From a bacterium (GTDB lineage: Bacteria > Pseudomonadota > Alphaproteobacteria > Caulobacterales > Caulobacteraceae): a stretch of 64,000 nt of DNA. The position numbers and the translations under genes were made by a program. The stretch's first letter is position 1. The number at the start of each line of letters is the position of its first letter. This document shows, in pieces, positions 27,544-38,523 of the stretch. The notes under the pieces were generated by a model that saw nothing but the letters and a program-made list of their open reading frames with translations, did no database searches and was not told the origin of the DNA. Location of the stretch: positions 1-64,000 of the forward strand of contig JAVBXP010000018.1 of assembly GCA_030824495.1 (NCBI GenBank), given 5' to 3'.

Positions 27544-29637
27544 CTAGATCGAACCCACGGTCTTCAGCCGCGCCTTCGGGTGGATTTCGTTCTGGCTCAG
27601 CACTGGGGTCTGACCGCGGAAGCGCTCAATGATCGAGCGCACATAGGGCCGGATCTGCGGGCTGGTCAGGAGCACGGCGCTTTCGCCGGCCAGGGCGGCG
27701 CGCTCGAAGCTGTCGCGCACCAGCCGGATGAAGTCCTGCAGTCGCGAGGGCGCCAGGGCCAATTGCTTCTCATCGCCCGAGCCGATCAGGGCGTCGGCGA
27801 AGGCGTTCTCCCATTCGGCCGACATCGTGATGATCGGCAGCGATCCGTCGTCCCCGCGATAGGCGAACGAGAGCTGGCGGGCCAGACGGCCGCGAACCTG
27901 TTCGACCAGCAGGGTGATCGATTGGGTGTGCGGAGCCGCTTCACCGATGCCCTCGAGGATCGCCGGCAGATCGCGGATCGACACCCGCTCGCGCAGCAGC
28001 GCCTGCAGCACGCGCTGGACGGTGGTGGCCGACACCACGCTGGGGATCAGGTCCTCGACCAGCTTCTTCTGCTCGGTCGGCAGTTCCTTCAGCAGCTTCT
28101 GCACCTCGGCATAGGAGAGCAGGTCCGGCATGTTTTCCTTCAGGATCTCGGTCAGGTGCGTGGTCAGCACCGTGGCGGGATCGACGATGGTGTAGCCGCG
28201 GAAGGTGGCCTCTTCCCTCAGGGATTCGTCGATCCAGGTGGCGGGCAGGCCGAACGCCGGCTCACGCATGTGCTCGCCGGGAATGTCCACCTGGCCGCCC
28301 GAGGGATCCATGGCCATCAGCGATCCGAGCCGAACTTCGCCGCCGCCGCCTTCCATTTCCTTGATGCGGATCATGTAGCCCTGCGAAGGCAGGCGCATGT
28401 TGTCGAGGATGCGCACTGCCGGCATGACGAAGCCGAAGTCGGCGGCCAGCGTCCGGCGCAGCGCCTTGATCTGGTCGGTCAGGCGACGGCCTTCAAGGTC
28501 GTTGATCAGCGGCAACAGGCCATAGCCGAGTTCGATCTTGATCTCGTCGATGGCCAGCGATTGGCTGATCGGCTCTTCCTGATCCTGCACGGGCGTATTG
28601 GCTGGAACGATGTCGATGGGCGGCGGCTTGGCCGCATCCTGGGCGCGTTTCCAGGCCAGGAATCCGGCGCCGGCCGCCAGGGCCGCGAACGGAATGATCG
28701 GCATGCCGGGGATCAGCGCCAGCATGCCGGCCGATGCCGAGACCATGCCGAGCGCGATGGGGTTCATGGCGAGCTGGGCGACCAGGGCCTTGTCGGCCGA
28801 TCCATCGACGCCGGCCTTCGACACCAGGAAGCCGGCGGCGATCGAGATGATCAGGGCGGGGATCTGGCTGACCAGGCCGTCGCCGATGGTCATCAGGGTG
28901 TAGGTGGCCGCGGCTTGGCCGAGCGGGACCTTGTGCTGCACCACCCCGATCAGGATGCCGCCGATGATGTTGATGGCGACGATGATCAGGCCGGCGACGG
29001 CGTCGCCGCGTACGAATTTGGAGGCGCCGTCCATGGCACCGAAGAAGGTGCTTTCCTGCTCAAGTTCCTTGCGGCGGCGCTTGGCTTCTTCTTCCTCGAT
29101 CAGGCCGGCCGACAGGTCGGCGTCGATGGCCATTTGCTTGCCGGGCATCGAGTCCAGCGTGAAGCGGGCGGCGACTTCGGCGATCCGGCCCGAACCCTTG
29201 GTGATGACGACGAAGTTCACGATCACCAGGATGGCGAACACGATCACCCCGATGACGAAGTTGCCCCCCATCATCAGGTTGCCGAAGCCCTCGATGATCT
29301 TGCCGGCGCCGTGCGCGCCTTCGTGGCCGTGACCGAGGATCAGCCGGGTCGAGGCGATGTTCAGCCCCAGCCGGAACAGGGTGGTGACCAGCAGGACGGT
29401 CGGGAACGCCGTGAACTCCAGCGGCCGACGGATCAGCAGCGAGGTCATCAAGATCAGGACCGACGAGGTGATCGAGATCGACAGCAGCAGATCCAGCATG
29501 AAGGGCGGGATCGGCAGGATCAGCAGCAGGACGACGCCGATGACTCCCATCGCCAGCGCCACCTCGCCCTTCATCAACCACCCGAGCATCTCCCGGGGGC
29601 TGGGGCGGTCCGATGATGAGAGTGTCGAATCCGACAT
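27544..29637 (-). CDS. flhA: flagellar export gate protein FlhA
   Basis: A 697-residue protein with eight N-terminal transmembrane helices (residues 25-330) including the FHIPEP-family signature region (RFTLDSMPGKQMAIDADLSA), then a large cytosolic domain (about 360-697) that docks chaperone-substrate complexes. It is the main component of the type III export gate in the flagellar basal body and uses the proton motive force. It lies downstream of flbD after 161 bases containing a palindromic repeat element, so it may be cotranscribed with the fliF operon or depend on its own promoter. Confidence 0.96.
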   Translation of the reverse strand: MSDSTLSSSDRPSPREMLGWLMKGEVALAMGVIGVVLLLILPIPPFMLDLLLSISITSSVLILMTSLLIRRPLEFTAFPTVLLVTTLFRLGLNIASTRLILGHGHEGAHGAGKIIEGFGNLMMGGNFVIGVIVFAILVIVNFVVITKGSGRIAEVAARFTLDSMPGKQMAIDADLSAGLIEEEEAKRRRKELEQESTFFGAMDGASKFVRGDAVAGLIIVAINIIGGILIGVVQHKVPLGQAAATYTLMTIGDGLVSQIPALIISIAAGFLVSKAGVDGSADKALVAQLAMNPIALGMVSASAGMLALIPGMPIIPFAALAAGAGFLAWKRAQDAAKPPPIDIVPANTPVQDQEEPISQSLAIDEIKIELGYGLLPLINDLEGRRLTDQIKALRRTLAADFGFVMPAVRILDNMRLPSQGYMIRIKEMEGGGGEVRLGSLMAMDPSGGQVDIPGEHMREPAFGLPATWIDESLREEATFRGYTIVDPATVLTTHLTEILKENMPDLLSYAEVQKLLKELPTEQKKLVEDLIPSVVSATTVQRVLQALLRERVSIRDLPAILEGIGEAAPHTQSITLLVEQVRGRLARQLSFAYRGDDGSLPIITMSAEWENAFADALIGSGDEKQLALAPSRLQDFIRLVRDSFERAALAGESAVLLTSPQIRPYVRSIIERFRGQTPVLSQNEIHPKARLKTVGSI

Positions 29638-29650
29638 CTTCGGTCTCCGC

Positions 29651-29789
29651 CTCTACCCCTTCAGGGGGAGAGGTTGGGGTGAGGGGCGCTCGCGTTCGGC
29701 GAGCACGGCGCGAACCGCCGCTTCATGATCGTTGTGGATGAGTCGAGCGGCGTCGTCGCCCCCTCAACCGATCTCTCCCCAGGGGAGAG
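29651..29789. repeat. REPIN-like inverted pair of palindromes between flbD and flhA
   Basis: An imperfect hairpin CTCTACCCCTTCAGGGGGAG (29651-29670, continuing AG) followed by GGTTGGGGTGAGGGG, and near 29756-29789 an inverted relative, CCCCCTCAACC followed by CTCTCCCCAGGGGAGAG. The two similar units face each other across about 70 bases of unrelated DNA. This is the layout of REP doublets (REPINs). It sits inside a flagellar gene cluster and may act as an mRNA stabiliser or partial terminator. Confidence 0.55.
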
Positions 29790-29798
29790 CAGGCTCGT

Positions 29799-31166
<1,368 letters not shown>

Positions 31167-31194
31167 TACACTATCTCCTCAGACGCCTGGGGCC

Positions 31195-31530
31195 TTAGCC
31201 CTGGGAGTCGCCGTCCTTGATGATTTCCGTCATGGTCACGCCCAGGCGCTCGTCGACGATGACGACCTCGCCCCGGGCGACCAGGCGGTTGTTGACGTAG
31301 ATATCGATGGCCTCGCCGACCTTGCGGTCCAGATCCAGGACACTGCCGGACTGAAGCTGGAGCAGCTGGGCCACCGACATGGTGGCGCGTCCGAGCACAG
31401 CGGAGATCGAGACCGGCACATCGAAGACGGGCGCCAGATCGGTGGCGGTCTTGTCTTCCATCTCCAGGCCCAAATCCATCATCGGGGAGTCGGAGGGGGC
31501 GAACTCATCGAGTCGAAGGTCGTTGGACAT
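31195..31530 (-). CDS. fliN: flagellar motor switch protein FliN
   Basis: A 111-residue SpoA-domain protein: PVSISAVLGRATMSVAQLLQ, then GSVLDLDRKVGEAIDIYVNN and RLVARGEVVIVDERLGVTMT are the conserved core. With FliG and FliM it forms the C-ring that sets rotation direction. It lies between fliH/flbE and flbD; the start overlaps the fliH stop by one base. Confidence 0.95.
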   Translation of the reverse strand: MSNDLRLDEFAPSDSPMMDLGLEMEDKTATDLAPVFDVPVSISAVLGRATMSVAQLLQLQSGSVLDLDRKVGEAIDIYVNNRLVARGEVVIVDERLGVTMTEIIKDGDSQG

Positions 31531-32180
31531 CAGCTGTCGCTTCCGGGGATGAGGGGTTCGGCGTGCAGGCCTTCGGCGGCCAGGGCTGCATGGAGCGCGG
31601 CGGTGACGCGGGCGGCGGAGGCGGCCGGGTCGAAGGCCGCAGCTCCGTCGCCGAAGTCGAGGGTGAAAGCGCCAGGACCCATGACCGGCGAGGGGCGAAC
31701 CTGGATGGCTCCGGTGAAGCCGATGGCCTGGGCCGTATGCTCTAGGGCAGCCTGAATGCCTTCGGCGAGCTCGGGCGGGGCGTTCACCACCAGCCGCGGG
31801 GAGGCTTCGATCTCGCGCGCCAGATTCTCCAGCGCGGCCAGGATCGGCGCCTGGGGAAACTGTGCCAGGGCTGCGTCGGCGATGGCGCGGGCGCAGGCCA
31901 AGGCCAGTTCAGCCGACCCGACCCGATGCTCGTGCGCCACGCCCGCCAGCTTGGGCATGGCCGCGCCGGCCGCAGCCGCGATCTGGGACAGGGCCTGGGC
32001 CTGCAGCGCGCTCATCGAGGCCAGGGCCTGTTGCTCGCCCTGGGCGAAGGCTTCGGAGCGCAGGACCTCGACCTCGTCGATCGTATAGACGCGCTTGGGG
32101 CGGCTGGCCGCGTAGGCGATGTCGCCGGCGTTGTCGAACACCGTGTCGAAGCCGAACTTGGGGTGAGGCGTGCTGGTCAT
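31530..32180 (-). CDS. fliH: flagellar assembly protein FliH (FlbE)
   Basis: A 216-residue protein between fliG and fliN, the position of flbE in Caulobacter. It has an N-terminal segment with YTIDEVEVLRSEAFAQGEQQ, a coiled-coil middle rich in Ala/Gln, and a C-terminal FliH/HrpE-type domain. FliH dimers hold FliI inactive and bring it to the export gate. Conservation is low; position and the EAFAQGEQQ segment carry the call. It overlaps the fliG stop and fliN start by one base each. Confidence 0.85.
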   Translation of the reverse strand: MTSTPHPKFGFDTVFDNAGDIAYAASRPKRVYTIDEVEVLRSEAFAQGEQQALASMSALQAQALSQIAAAAGAAMPKLAGVAHEHRVGSAELALACARAIADAALAQFPQAPILAALENLAREIEASPRLVVNAPPELAEGIQAALEHTAQAIGFTGAIQVRPSPVMGPGAFTLDFGDGAAAFDPAASAARVTAALHAALAAEGLHAEPLIPGSDS

Positions 32181-33205
32181 CAGTAGATCAGCTCATCGTC
32201 GCCGCCGGCGCCGGCCAGCATGATCTCGCCCTTGGCCGCCAGATCCTTGGCGACCTGGACCATGGTCATCTGGGCCTGATCGACATCGCGCAGGCGGACG
32301 GGACCCATGCCCTCCATGTCCTCGCGCATGATCTTGGCGGCCCGCTCGGACATGTTGGAGAAGAACATTTCGCGCAGGCTGTCGGAGGCGCCCTTGAGGG
32401 CCAGGGCCAACTGGTCCTTCTCGACGCCGCGCAGCAGGGTCTGGACCCCGCCGGGGTCGAGCTTGGAGAGGTCTTCGAAGACGAACATCAGCGCGCGGAT
32501 GCGCTCGGCGCTCTCGCGGCTGCGCTCTTCCAGCGCGGCGATGAAGCGCGCCTCGGTCTGGCGGTCGAAGGCGTTGAAGATGTCGGCCATCATCTCGTGG
32601 CTGTCACGCTTGGAGGTGCGGGCCAGGTTCGACATGAACTCGGTGCGCAGCGTCTGCTCGATCTTGTCGAGGATCTCGCGCTGGACCGGCTCCATGCGCA
32701 GCATCCGGGTCACGCACTCCAGCGCGAAGTCCTCGGGCAGGGCGGCCAGGACCCGGGCGGCGTGCTCGGACTTCACCTTGGACAGCACCACGGCGACGGT
32801 CTGGGGGTATTCGTTCTTCAGGTAGTTCGCGAGGACCGCCTCGTTTACGTTGCCGAGCTTGTCCCACATGGTTCGACCCGCTGGACCGCGGATCTCCTCC
32901 ATCAGGGTGTCAACCTTATCCGGCGGCAGGAACGCCTGGAGCAGACGCTGGGTCTGCTCGAAAGAGCCCATGATGGCGCCGGCGCCGGACATGCCGGTGA
33001 TGAAGTCGACCAGCAGTTGCTCGACGACGGCCGATGAGACGGTGCCGAGGCCGGCCATGGCCTGGGAGATCTCCTTGATCTCCTCTTCGTCGAGCTGTTC
33101 CCAGATGGTGCCGTGCTCTTCGCCGAGCGCCAGGAGCACGACGGCAGCCCGTTCTGGGCCGGTCAGGCTAGAGGGATCGGTAATGGCCTTCATACGCGGG
33201 CTCAT
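32180..33205 (-). CDS. fliG: flagellar motor switch protein FliG
   Basis: A 341-residue FliG with N, middle and C domains. Typical segments are [19 protein letters not shown] (N), [20 protein letters not shown] (middle, before the EHPQ-like region), [20 protein letters not shown] and [18 protein letters not shown] sequence (C). It couples the C-ring to the FliF ring and stator. It begins 4 bases before the end of fliF, consistent with translational coupling. Confidence 0.96.
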   Translation of the reverse strand: MSPRMKAITDPSSLTGPERAAVVLLALGEEHGTIWEQLDEEEIKEISQAMAGLGTVSSAVVEQLLVDFITGMSGAGAIMGSFEQTQRLLQAFLPPDKVDTLMEEIRGPAGRTMWDKLGNVNEAVLANYLKNEYPQTVAVVLSKVKSEHAARVLAALPEDFALECVTRMLRMEPVQREILDKIEQTLRTEFMSNLARTSKRDSHEMMADIFNAFDRQTEARFIAALEERSRESAERIRALMFVFEDLSKLDPGGVQTLLRGVEKDQLALALKGASDSLREMFFSNMSERAAKIMREDMEGMGPVRLRDVDQAQMTMVQVAKDLAAKGEIMLAGAGGDDELIY

Positions 33206-34842
33206 GTGGTCTCATGCAACCAGGTGCGCAGGAGGGAGACCGACTCCTCCGGATGGTTCTCGACGAATTCGGCGACGCGCTTCACCGACGAGGCCTTCAC
33301 CTGGCCTTCGATGCGGGCGATGTCGATCCGCTGCTCCAGTTCGTTGGACGGGCCGGGCAGGGCCAGCGGCTGACCCGTGGCCGGGTCGAGCGTGACTTGC
33401 AGCGGGTGGCCGTCGGCGGTGACCATGCGGGCGCCGCCAGCGCCCGAGGCGAGCGCCGGCAGGTTCCGGTTGGGCGGGGGCTTGAGCAGCGGGCGGACGA
33501 TGAACAGGATCATCAGGATCGCGACGATGGCGATGATGCCCAATTCGACCGCACGCATGATGTCGTTCTTGTCGAAGCCCATCAGCGGGTTGGTGGTTTC
33601 GACGCCGCCGGCCGCCTCGGTGGCGGGGAAGCGGACATTGACCACGGTCACCTGGTCGCCTCGGTCGGCGTTGTAGCCGACGGCGGTGCGGACGAGCTGC
33701 TCGATGCGCTGCATCTCCTGGGCCGAGCGCGGGGTGTAGGCCCCCGGCTTGCCGTCGGCGCCCGGGGCGGTGATCCCGTCGATCGCGACAGCGACCGACA
33801 GGCGCTTCATGTCGCCCGGCTCCTGAATCTCGGTGCGGGTGGTCTTTGAGATTTCGTAGTTCGTGGTCGACTCGGTCCGGCCGCTGGCCGACTGGTTCAG
33901 CGTCTCGCCATTGGCGCCGACGCCGCCCGGGATGTTGGCGCTGGCGGTCACCGCGCCGTTGGCGTCCGGTTGGTTTTCACGGCTGTTCTCTTCGTTGACC
34001 GACTCCGAGCGAACGACCTGGCCGTCCGGATCGAAGGTCTCTTGTTGGACGGTGATACGGGCCAAGTTGAGGTCGGCGGTGACATTGACGCGGGCCTTGC
34101 CGGCGCCGACCACCCCTTCGACCAGGTTCTTCACGGTCTTGGCGATGCGTTGCTCGACTTCGCTGCGCCGGCCGTCGGCCGCTTGGCCGCCGAAGCCGTC
34201 CTCGCCGGTCGACAGGGTCTTGGCGTGCTGATCGACGACGGTCACGCGGCCGGGCTTCAGGTTCGGCACGGCGCTGGAGACGAGGTTCTGAATCGCTTGG
34301 ACCTGGTCGGGCGAGGGCGCGCGGCCGCCAACCCCGATGGTCACGGCGGCCGAGGGCTGCTCGGCCTGCTCTTCGAAGAGCTGGCGCTTGGGCAGCACCA
34401 GATGCACTCGGGCCGAGGTCAGGCCGTCGAGGCCGCGAATGGTGCGCGACAGTTCGCCTTCCAGGGCGCGCTGGCGGTTCAGTTGCTGGACGAAGTCGGT
34501 CTGGCCAAGGGCGTTGGCCTCGTCGAAGATTTCATAGCCGACCGAACCCGAGGTGGGCAGGCCCTTGCTGGACAGCAGCAGGCGGGTGGAGGCGACCTTG
34601 TCGCGGCCGACCATGATGGTCGATCCGTCGCCCTTGACCTCGTACTTCACCCCGGCCTGGTCGAGGGCGGCGGTGATCGAGCCGGCTTCCTTCATGTCCA
34701 GGTTCGAATAGAGGAGCGCCTTTGGCTCTCCCAGATTCATGGTCAGGGCGAACAACGCCGCGGCTACGCCGGCCCCAATCCCGAGAAAAGCCGCCAGCCG
34801 TCCGATACCGAACTTCTGCAGGGCGGCGACGAAGCTATTCAA
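33202..34842 (-). CDS. fliF: flagellar MS-ring protein FliF
   Basis: A 546-residue MS-ring protein with two transmembrane helices (about residues 15-35 and 445-470), the conserved periplasmic ring-building motifs ([14 protein letters not shown] start, [40 protein letters not shown]) and a C-terminal FliG-binding tail ([20 protein letters not shown]). It is the first structure built in the flagellum. As first gene of the fliF-fliG-fliH-fliN-flbD operon its promoter region (34843-34994) is where CtrA and FlbD are expected to act. Confidence 0.96.
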   Translation of the reverse strand: MNSFVAALQKFGIGRLAAFLGIGAGVAAALFALTMNLGEPKALLYSNLDMKEAGSITAALDQAGVKYEVKGDGSTIMVGRDKVASTRLLLSSKGLPTSGSVGYEIFDEANALGQTDFVQQLNRQRALEGELSRTIRGLDGLTSARVHLVLPKRQLFEEQAEQPSAAVTIGVGGRAPSPDQVQAIQNLVSSAVPNLKPGRVTVVDQHAKTLSTGEDGFGGQAADGRRSEVEQRIAKTVKNLVEGVVGAGKARVNVTADLNLARITVQQETFDPDGQVVRSESVNEENSRENQPDANGAVTASANIPGGVGANGETLNQSASGRTESTTNYEISKTTRTEIQEPGDMKRLSVAVAIDGITAPGADGKPGAYTPRSAQEMQRIEQLVRTAVGYNADRGDQVTVVNVRFPATEAAGGVETTNPLMGFDKNDIMRAVELGIIAIVAILMILFIVRPLLKPPPNRNLPALASGAGGARMVTADGHPLQVTLDPATGQPLALPGPSNELEQRIDIARIEGQVKASSVKRVAEFVENHPEESVSLLRTWLHETT

Positions 34843-34924
34843 CGCGGACGTCCTTCCCGGGGATACGCGGAAGAGACGCCTACTCGCCCGCCGCTAGGCA
34901 GGATTTACCCAGTGCTTGGTAAAC

Positions 34925-35002
34925 GACGCGTTTAAGTTTTGCCGCCTTAACGCCTCAATTCGCGAATGAATTTCCCGTCCATTTCGCGTTAAGCTTAACC
35001 AT
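34925..35002 (-). promoter_or_regulatory. candidate fliF promoter region with TTAA boxes and ftr-like element
   Basis: On the minus strand TTAA (34950-34947), GGCGGCAAAAC, TTAA (34935-34932) lies about 90-110 bases before the fliF start; the GGCGGCAAAAC core resembles the FlbD-binding ftr element (CGGCAA core). TTAACCAT, the CtrA half-site octamer on the plus strand, is at 34995-35002, inside the end of the neighbouring gene. In Caulobacter fliF is activated by CtrA and repressed by FlbD. Assignment is inferred. Confidence 0.45.
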
Positions 35003-37157
35003 TCCAGGGGGTTAGCGCGCCCCAGAGCCCCAGGAGCACCGAAAAGGCCGTATAGACCAAAACCGTAAAAGTAAACGACGCCTTCCGCAGAGCGCTCCAC
35101 GAATCAACCCGGCGCCCTCCGCGCCAGATCGCCGGCAGCATGATCAGGCTGAGCAGGGTCAGGACGGCGGCGACCAGAACGCAGGCGGAAGCGATGATCA
35201 GGGCGGCGCTCGGCCAGCCGTACATCACGTTCGCCACGTCGCTCGTACCGGCGGCCCAAAGTCCGAACAACGTGAGCGCGGCGAGCCAGAGCACGGCCTG
35301 GCTGGTCTGGATCAGACTGGCTTGTCGCTGGACCGAGGTCTCGCGGAACTCGCGCCGATTGCGCAGGAACAGGCCGGCGATGGTGGTGATCGCGGCTGCT
35401 CCGCTGAGCAGCGCCAGCAGCGCCAGGGTCGTCGGGCGCTTCCAGAAGCCCGACCGTTCGAAGGACTGCTCGCCGAGCGGGGTCTGGAACGCATAGGCGC
35501 GACCGTTCGCCATCGAGAAGGCGAGGTGATCGGCGCCGGTCGTGGAGATGAAGCGGCCCTCGGAAAGCTCGCCTTGCGGCACGAAGGTGCGAACCTTGCC
35601 GCCCGAAGCGACGGCTAGGCGGCCCTCTGGCGTGATCTTTACTTCGACGCCGCCGATCAGCAGGCCGACCATGCCCTCGAGCCCGCGATAGGCGCGGCGG
35701 TTGCCGACATAGTAGCCGGCGAAGTCGCTGGCTCGGTCACGCAACGCCGGCGATCCTGCCCGGGGGAAGGGCTGCGGGGGTACGTAGAATTGCTGCACCA
35801 CCTGGGCCGCGAAATCGCGGGCCAGATCGCCGCCGGTTTCGGTGTTGGTGCTGATGAAGACGCCAAGATTTAGGTCCGGCGCCACCACCATGTTCGACAG
35901 GAACGAGAGCGTACCCCCGGCGTGGCCGAAGCCCTTGTGATCGCCGGGGAGGTTGTACTCGATGAAGCCGTGTCGCCAGCCGTTGATCCCGGCCGGCGTC
36001 TTGCGGATCGGCGTGTTGAACGCCTGGGCCGCGCGCGGGCCATAGACGACCGCGCCGTCCAGGGTTCCCGCGTTCAGCAGTAGCTGCATATAGCGCGCCA
36101 TGTCGGCGGCGGTGGACGAGGCCGAGCCGGCCGGCGCGACCTGGCTGATGAACTCGAAGGGGCGCTCGGCGAAGCCGGTCGGCGTCCAGCGGTAGCCGAC
36201 CGAGATATTGTCGGCCAGCCGCTGGGGGATTGGCGCGGGCAGGCCGGCCTTCACCGGGTGGGGTTCGCGGAAGCTGGTGTTGTTCATGCCGATCGGCAGG
36301 AAGATGTTTTCCTCGATCAGGCGCTCGAAGGGCTTGCCCGACACATAGGACACGGCCTGGCCGGCCAGGGCCGCGCCGTAGTTGGAATAGGCCGACGCCT
36401 CACCCGGCGCCCGGACCCGGCGTGGCCGTTCCTGGCGGAGGTATTCGGCCATCGGTCGCACGCGGTCGAAGTTCTTCTCGAACAGGTGCCCGAGAGCGCG
36501 GTCTTCGAAACCAGGGGAGTGGTCCATAAGGTTGATGACCCGCACCGGCGTGCGGAAGCCCTGGTCGCGAACCTGGATGCGCTCGGGCAGATAGAGGTTG
36601 ATCGGCGCGTCCTGGCGGATACGGCCAGCCTCGATCTCCTTCATCAGGGCGATCCAGGTGAAGGTCTTGGAGATCGAGCCGATGCGGAACAGTGTCTTGT
36701 CTGGATCGACCCTGCGCGCCGGCGAGAGATCGGCGAACCCGTAGCCCTTCTTCAGCACGACCTGGCCGTTCTGAACGACCGAGACGGTGACCCCGGCGAT
36801 ATGTTCGCGGGCCATGGCTTCGCGCACGACGCCGTCGACGAAGGCTTCAAGTTCGGCGGGGGGCAGAGCCTCGCCCACGGCCAGCCGCGCGCCGCTCGGC
36901 GTGGCCGGCAGCGCCGGTACGGGGGCCGACAGGGGCTTGGCCGGCGTGGCGGCTGTTCCCGGCGCAGCGCTGGCGGCCGCCTTGGGCCGGGGCGCGGCTG
37001 GGCGCTGGAGGCTGGTGTAGGGAACAGGCCCGTTCGGGTTGGCGCTCGCCGCGGGCGTGGATGGCGCCGGCGACGCCGGCGCGCTCTCCTGAGCCACGCT
37101 CGATGTGGCCGAGACAGCCAGGATCGCGGCGAAGACAGCCTTGAAGATCAAATGCAT
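34995..37157 (-). CDS. S12 beta-lactamase-family protein with C-terminal membrane domain
   Basis: A 720-residue protein with a signal peptide, a 60-residue Pro/Ala-rich linker, a serine beta-lactamase/penicillin-binding fold (residues 100-470) and three or more transmembrane helices at the C-terminus. The catalytic set is visible: SISK (Ser161, Lys164), YSNYG (Tyr257, Asn259) and a later HAGG. The full S12 motifs suggest an active hydrolase such as an esterase, D-peptidase or beta-lactamase-like enzyme in the periplasm. ATG 37157 starts the signal peptide; the frame is open upstream to 37703 but that part overlaps the next gene and is not coding. Confidence 0.85.
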   Translation of the reverse strand: MHLIFKAVFAAILAVSATSSVAQESAPASPAPSTPAASANPNGPVPYTSLQRPAAPRPKAAASAAPGTAATPAKPLSAPVPALPATPSGARLAVGEALPPAELEAFVDGVVREAMAREHIAGVTVSVVQNGQVVLKKGYGFADLSPARRVDPDKTLFRIGSISKTFTWIALMKEIEAGRIRQDAPINLYLPERIQVRDQGFRTPVRVINLMDHSPGFEDRALGHLFEKNFDRVRPMAEYLRQERPRRVRAPGEASAYSNYGAALAGQAVSYVSGKPFERLIEENIFLPIGMNNTSFREPHPVKAGLPAPIPQRLADNISVGYRWTPTGFAERPFEFISQVAPAGSASSTAADMARYMQLLLNAGTLDGAVVYGPRAAQAFNTPIRKTPAGINGWRHGFIEYNLPGDHKGFGHAGGTLSFLSNMVVAPDLNLGVFISTNTETGGDLARDFAAQVVQQFYVPPQPFPRAGSPALRDRASDFAGYYVGNRRAYRGLEGMVGLLIGGVEVKITPEGRLAVASGGKVRTFVPQGELSEGRFISTTGADHLAFSMANGRAYAFQTPLGEQSFERSGFWKRPTTLALLALLSGAAAITTIAGLFLRNRREFRETSVQRQASLIQTSQAVLWLAALTLFGLWAAGTSDVANVMYGWPSAALIIASACVLVAAVLTLLSLIMLPAIWRGGRRVDSWSALRKASFTFTVLVYTAFSVLLGLWGALTPWNG

Positions 37158-37252
37158 GGACGAATACCCGCTGGCCCCATTGTCCAGTGAGTCTTGTTGT
37201 AGGGCGCCTCGCGCGCACCACGCTAGAGCGCTTGATGCCGCGCGAACGCAGT

Positions 37253-38041
37253 TCAATCGCGCCGGGGCGGTCCCGTGGCGAAGGCGTAGAACGGCAGCAC
37301 GGGACGCAGTTCTCCGCCGATCCAGATCTGGGGTTCGGAAGGCGGCTTCATGCCCTCGGCGACCTCGCGCTGGGCGACACAGGTCTTCACCGCCGAGGCG
37401 AGGGTGATGAAGTCGTGCGTCGACTTGCTCGACTTCAGAACGCAGTCGTCGAAGAACGGATAGACGTTGTCCTCTCCGCAGCCGAACGAGGTGCGGTCGC
37501 GGCGGGCCGCGGTCAGGATCATGCGGTTTTTGCTGGCCAGCGGCGGTACAAACACCCCTGAGAAGCAGGCCGACATGATCACCACGGTCGGGCGCGCGCC
37601 GCAGGTGGCGTCCAGGATCCGGTTCAGCAGCACGGGGGTCAGGATCTTGTCGTCGACCAGCACGCCATCGGGCGCGCCGTGGGAGGTGAAGTAGATGAGG
37701 CAACCGGCCTTGGCCTTGCCCGAGAGGTCGTTGAGCGTTTCGTAGATGGCGCGGGGATCGGCCTTCAGCGGCTGATCCTTGTACCGGTCGGGCCGCACCG
37801 AGAACTGCCGCATGTTGGCGGGCGAGAAGCCGATCCGCTGAAGCTCCTTGGAGACATCGCGGCGGGCGTTGTCGAAGACTTCGGTCGGGCCGCCGCGACT
37901 TCCGTGGAAGTCGCCGGCGATGACGACGGCGGCCCAGTCGCCAAATGGCTGGCTTTCAGCCGGTGGGGCGGCGAACGCCAAACCGGCCCAGCCTAGGGCT
38001 AGGGCGAAGAGTGCGCTGGCGAGGCCGGCGCGCGCTCCCAT
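37253..38041 (-). CDS. exported C13 (legumain/caspase-like) peptidase family protein
   Basis: A 262-residue protein with a signal peptide (LASALFALALGWAGLAFAAP). The caspase-fold dyad is visible: His121 in YFTSHGAPDGVLVDD and Cys159 in VVIMSACFSGVF, as in peptidase family C13. The segment AAVVIAGDFHGSRGGPTEVF is the first strand and loop. It is probably a periplasmic or surface protease, possibly with Asn/Asp specificity; the partner or substrate is unknown. It is 2 bases from the thioesterase gene upstream and on the same strand. Confidence 0.78.
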   Translation of the reverse strand: MGARAGLASALFALALGWAGLAFAAPPAESQPFGDWAAVVIAGDFHGSRGGPTEVFDNARRDVSKELQRIGFSPANMRQFSVRPDRYKDQPLKADPRAIYETLNDLSGKAKAGCLIYFTSHGAPDGVLVDDKILTPVLLNRILDATCGARPTVVIMSACFSGVFVPPLASKNRMILTAARRDRTSFGCGEDNVYPFFDDCVLKSSKSTHDFITLASAVKTCVAQREVAEGMKPPSEPQIWIGGELRPVLPFYAFATGPPRRD

Positions 38042-38042
38042 T

Positions 38043-38513
38043 CTAGCTTTTGTAACGCTGGAAGGGGGTTGGCACCGCGGTTCCGGTGGCCTTGGCCAGC
38101 AACCGCCCGTCGGCGTCGTAGAGCTCGCCCTCTGTGAAGGCGATGGTGCGGCCCCACTTGGCGACGCGGCCTATACCCTTGAGCTTTCCCGGCGCGCCGG
38201 GGCGGAAGAAGGTGGTCTTCATCTCGGCCGTCGGCGCGACGTGGGTCATGCCCGAGGCGACCATGCAGGCCACCGACATCGCTTCATCCAGCATGGCGCA
38301 GAGATAGCCGCCCTGGATTTGCTTCATCGGATTGAGCAAAAGCTCAGCCTTGGCGTCGAACTCGACCTCGACAGACTTTTCGGCCTGGCTGACCGCGACG
38401 ATGCGGAAGCCCAGCGTCTGGGAGCCGGTGGGCTGGTTCTTGGAGCGCTGGAAGCGGGCGAGGATCGCCTCGTCCGTGAGGGCTTCTGGTTCCGGAGCAG
38501 CGACGTCGGTCAT
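38043..38513 (-). CDS. PaaI-type hotdog thioesterase
   Basis: A 156-residue hotdog-fold protein. The conserved helix region QIQGGYLCAMLDEAMSVACM carries the active Asp/Glu, followed by the strand APTAEMKTTFFRPGAPGKLK and later RTIAFTEGELYDADGRLLAK, typical of PaaI/YbgC-like acyl-CoA thioesterases. The substrate is unknown. ATG 38513 is used; it is 10 bases from the end of sspB and likely in the same transcript. Confidence 0.85.
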   Translation of the reverse strand: MTDVAAPEPEALTDEAILARFQRSKNQPTGSQTLGFRIVAVSQAEKSVEVEFDAKAELLLNPMKQIQGGYLCAMLDEAMSVACMVASGMTHVAPTAEMKTTFFRPGAPGKLKGIGRVAKWGRTIAFTEGELYDADGRLLAKATGTAVPTPFQRYKS

Positions 38514-38523
38514 TCGGGGGCGC

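Noticed and set aside
27580..29616. 678-codon open frame on the plus strand opposite flhA
   Set aside because: A high-GC antisense shadow: flhA on the minus strand has full family conservation, while the plus-strand translation is rich in His, Asp, Gly and Gln with no domain.
34995..37703. 902-codon version of the S12 protein
   Set aside because: The first 182 codons run through the C13 peptidase gene in another frame and are low-complexity; the signal peptide begins at ATG 37157.
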